Positions 15,433 to 16,316 of a stretch of DNA of 16,316 nt are shown here, piece after piece (the first letter of the stretch is position 1; every line of letters starts with the position of its first letter). Source of the DNA: Parvularcula sp039198765 (GTDB taxonomy: Bacteria; Pseudomonadota; Alphaproteobacteria; Caulobacterales; Parvularculaceae). The notes below the pieces were generated by a model, which had not been told where the DNA came from, made no database searches, and saw nothing but the letters and a program-made list of their open reading frames with translations. The stretch spans positions 1 through 16,316 of the forward strand of contig JBCCTF010000086.1 of the NCBI GenBank assembly GCA_039198765.1, written 5' to 3'. A program made the translations under genes and the position numbers.

Positions 15433-15714
15433 TTAGATTCTGTCGGAGCTGACTAGGCTTATCTCGCTGTCGAAGTGACTGGCGACATAGGCCGAGATCG
15501 TATCAGAAAACTCATCCATCAGGGCTGTACCATCAGGATCGCAGTCATTCTCAGCCGTGAGGAAGAGCTTGTCGTCTCTAAAGACGCAAACAACGTTCTG
15601 ATGATGGGGCCGATACTCAGCGAATTCTTGGGTGGTGGCCCTTGCAGCTTCATAGCCTTCTGCCGGAGGTATACCTGAGCAAACAACGCAAACACGGTAG
15701 ATGGTTTCGGTCAT
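15433..15714 (-). CDS. Small hypothetical protein (93 aa) downstream of 5S rRNA
   Basis: No family is recognised. The 93 residues are acidic, with four Cys (9, 12, 43, 58), the first two as CVVC, and look soluble: strands around IYRVCVVC, QNVVCVFRDDKLFLTAE and a helix around MDEFSDTISAYVASHF. The ATG at 15714 has GAGG about 5 nt upstream, and a terminator-like hairpin follows the stop, both of which favour a real gene. It lies between the rrn terminator and an oppositely oriented membrane protein gene. A spurious ORF remains possible. Confidence 0.6.
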   Translation of the reverse strand: MTETIYRVCVVCSGIPPAEGYEAARATTQEFAEYRPHHQNVVCVFRDDKLFLTAENDCDPDGTALMDEFSDTISAYVASHFDSEISLVSSDRI

Positions 15715-15793
15715 CCTGTCCTCGCAAGCTGCGACCTCAACTCGTGATATGTCATCCTCGGATGTGTTTTGCGCTACGTCGACATAGCAAACG

Positions 15794-15829
15794 AAAAAGC
15801 CCGCCGTCTTTCGACGTGCGGGCTTTTTT
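15794..15829 (-). terminator. rRNA operon terminator (bidirectional)
   Basis: GCCCGC (15799-15804) pairs with GCGGGC (15818-15823). The inner arms CGTC (15805-15808) and GACG (15813-15816) close on a tttc loop with one bulged T. The stem is flanked by five A on the left and six T on the right, so it reads as an intrinsic terminator on either strand. It lies about 30 nt past the 5S 3' end. Confidence 0.9.
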
Positions 15830-15856
15830 ATGAAGAGAAGACGTGTCTGCTTGGCA

Positions 15857-15975
15857 GGCCTGGCGACGACCTACTCTCCCACGGCTTAAGCCGGAGTACC
15901 ATCGGCGCTGCAGGATTTAACGACCGAGTTCGGGATGGGATCGGGTGGGGGCCCTGCGCAATAATCACCAGGCCG
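15857..15975 (-). rRNA. rrf: 5S ribosomal RNA
   Basis: The terminal stem is visible as GGCCTGG (15857-15863) against CCAGGCC (15968-15974). The interior carries the conserved minus-strand segments cgatcccatcccgaactcgg and gcgccgatggtactccg, and it ends in ggtcgtcgccaggcc, as in alphaproteobacterial 5S. Length is about 118 nt. End positions are accurate to a few bases. Confidence 0.94.
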
Positions 15976-16082
15976 GCCAAGAAGACAAATCTTGCGAGAG
16001 TCACGTCTGAAGAAAACGAACCACAAGCGCGGGCTATTCGCCACGCATGGGCACTGTCCCAACCACCAAAGTGGCATGGGAA
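15976..16082 (-). other. 23S-5S intergenic spacer
   Basis: About 107 nt of transcribed spacer between the two rRNA genes. No tRNA gene or protein-coding signal is seen in it. It includes the distal half of the 23S processing region, where tggcatgggaaacgatc lies next to the 23S 3' end. Confidence 0.75.

Positions 16083-16316
<234 letters not shown>

Overview
The window is a GC-rich chromosomal segment that looks alphaproteobacterial. Supporting signs are the 23S 3' end and 5S rRNA sequences, an initiator tRNA of the type that often follows alphaproteobacterial rRNA operons, a SinR-like XRE regulator of a kind common in that class, a HisN-type histidinol phosphatase, and a secreted protein with a VPxPGA C-terminal sorting signal. 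A marine or aquatic heterotroph related to Parvularculales/Hyphomonadales would fit, but that placement is a guess. I see no transposase, integrase, phage gene or CRISPR array.

Left part (1-7000): the 3' portion of AMP nucleosidase (amn) converges on a vSGLT-type Na+/sugar symporter. The symporter is divergent from a small secreted protein with an exosortase-type (PEP-CTERM-like) C-terminus that ends in a clear terminator. Next come an XRE regulator preceded by a near-consensus sigma-54 promoter, a histidinol-phosphatase-like inositol monophosphatase family protein (hisN), and a POT-family peptide transporter with an unusual polar insertion. hisN and the transporter converge with overlapping stop codons.

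Middle part (7000-13750): a protein with an apparent YbjN-like domain fused to a DnaJ-type zinc finger converges on dihydrolipoyl dehydrogenase, again with overlapping stop codons. Upstream of lpdA on the minus strand is a very tight gene string. In transcription order it encodes an APH-family kinase, a nitroreductase, an SMP-30/strictosidine-synthase-like hydrolase, DusA and a TauE/SafE transporter. Its junctions are 1-nt, 4-nt, 8-nt and 4-nt spacings or overlaps, so it is one translationally coupled operon, and lpdA may be read through from it.

Right part (13888-16316): initiator tRNA-Met (minus), a 10-helix membrane protein of unknown function (plus), a small unknown ORF (minus) flanked by terminator-like hairpins, the rrn terminator, 5S rRNA and the 3' end of 23S rRNA (both minus, running off the window). 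The usual 23S-5S-tRNA-fMet order is kept, but about 1.9 kb carrying two protein genes lies between 5S and the tRNA.

Most of this is ordinary chromosomal backbone. The items most worth a second look are the sigma-54 promoter at the XRE gene, the YbjN/DnaJ-zinc-finger fusion, the acceptor end of the initiator tRNA (U1:A72 pair, C73), the lactonase-like plus kinase operon, and the exosortase-type secreted protein.
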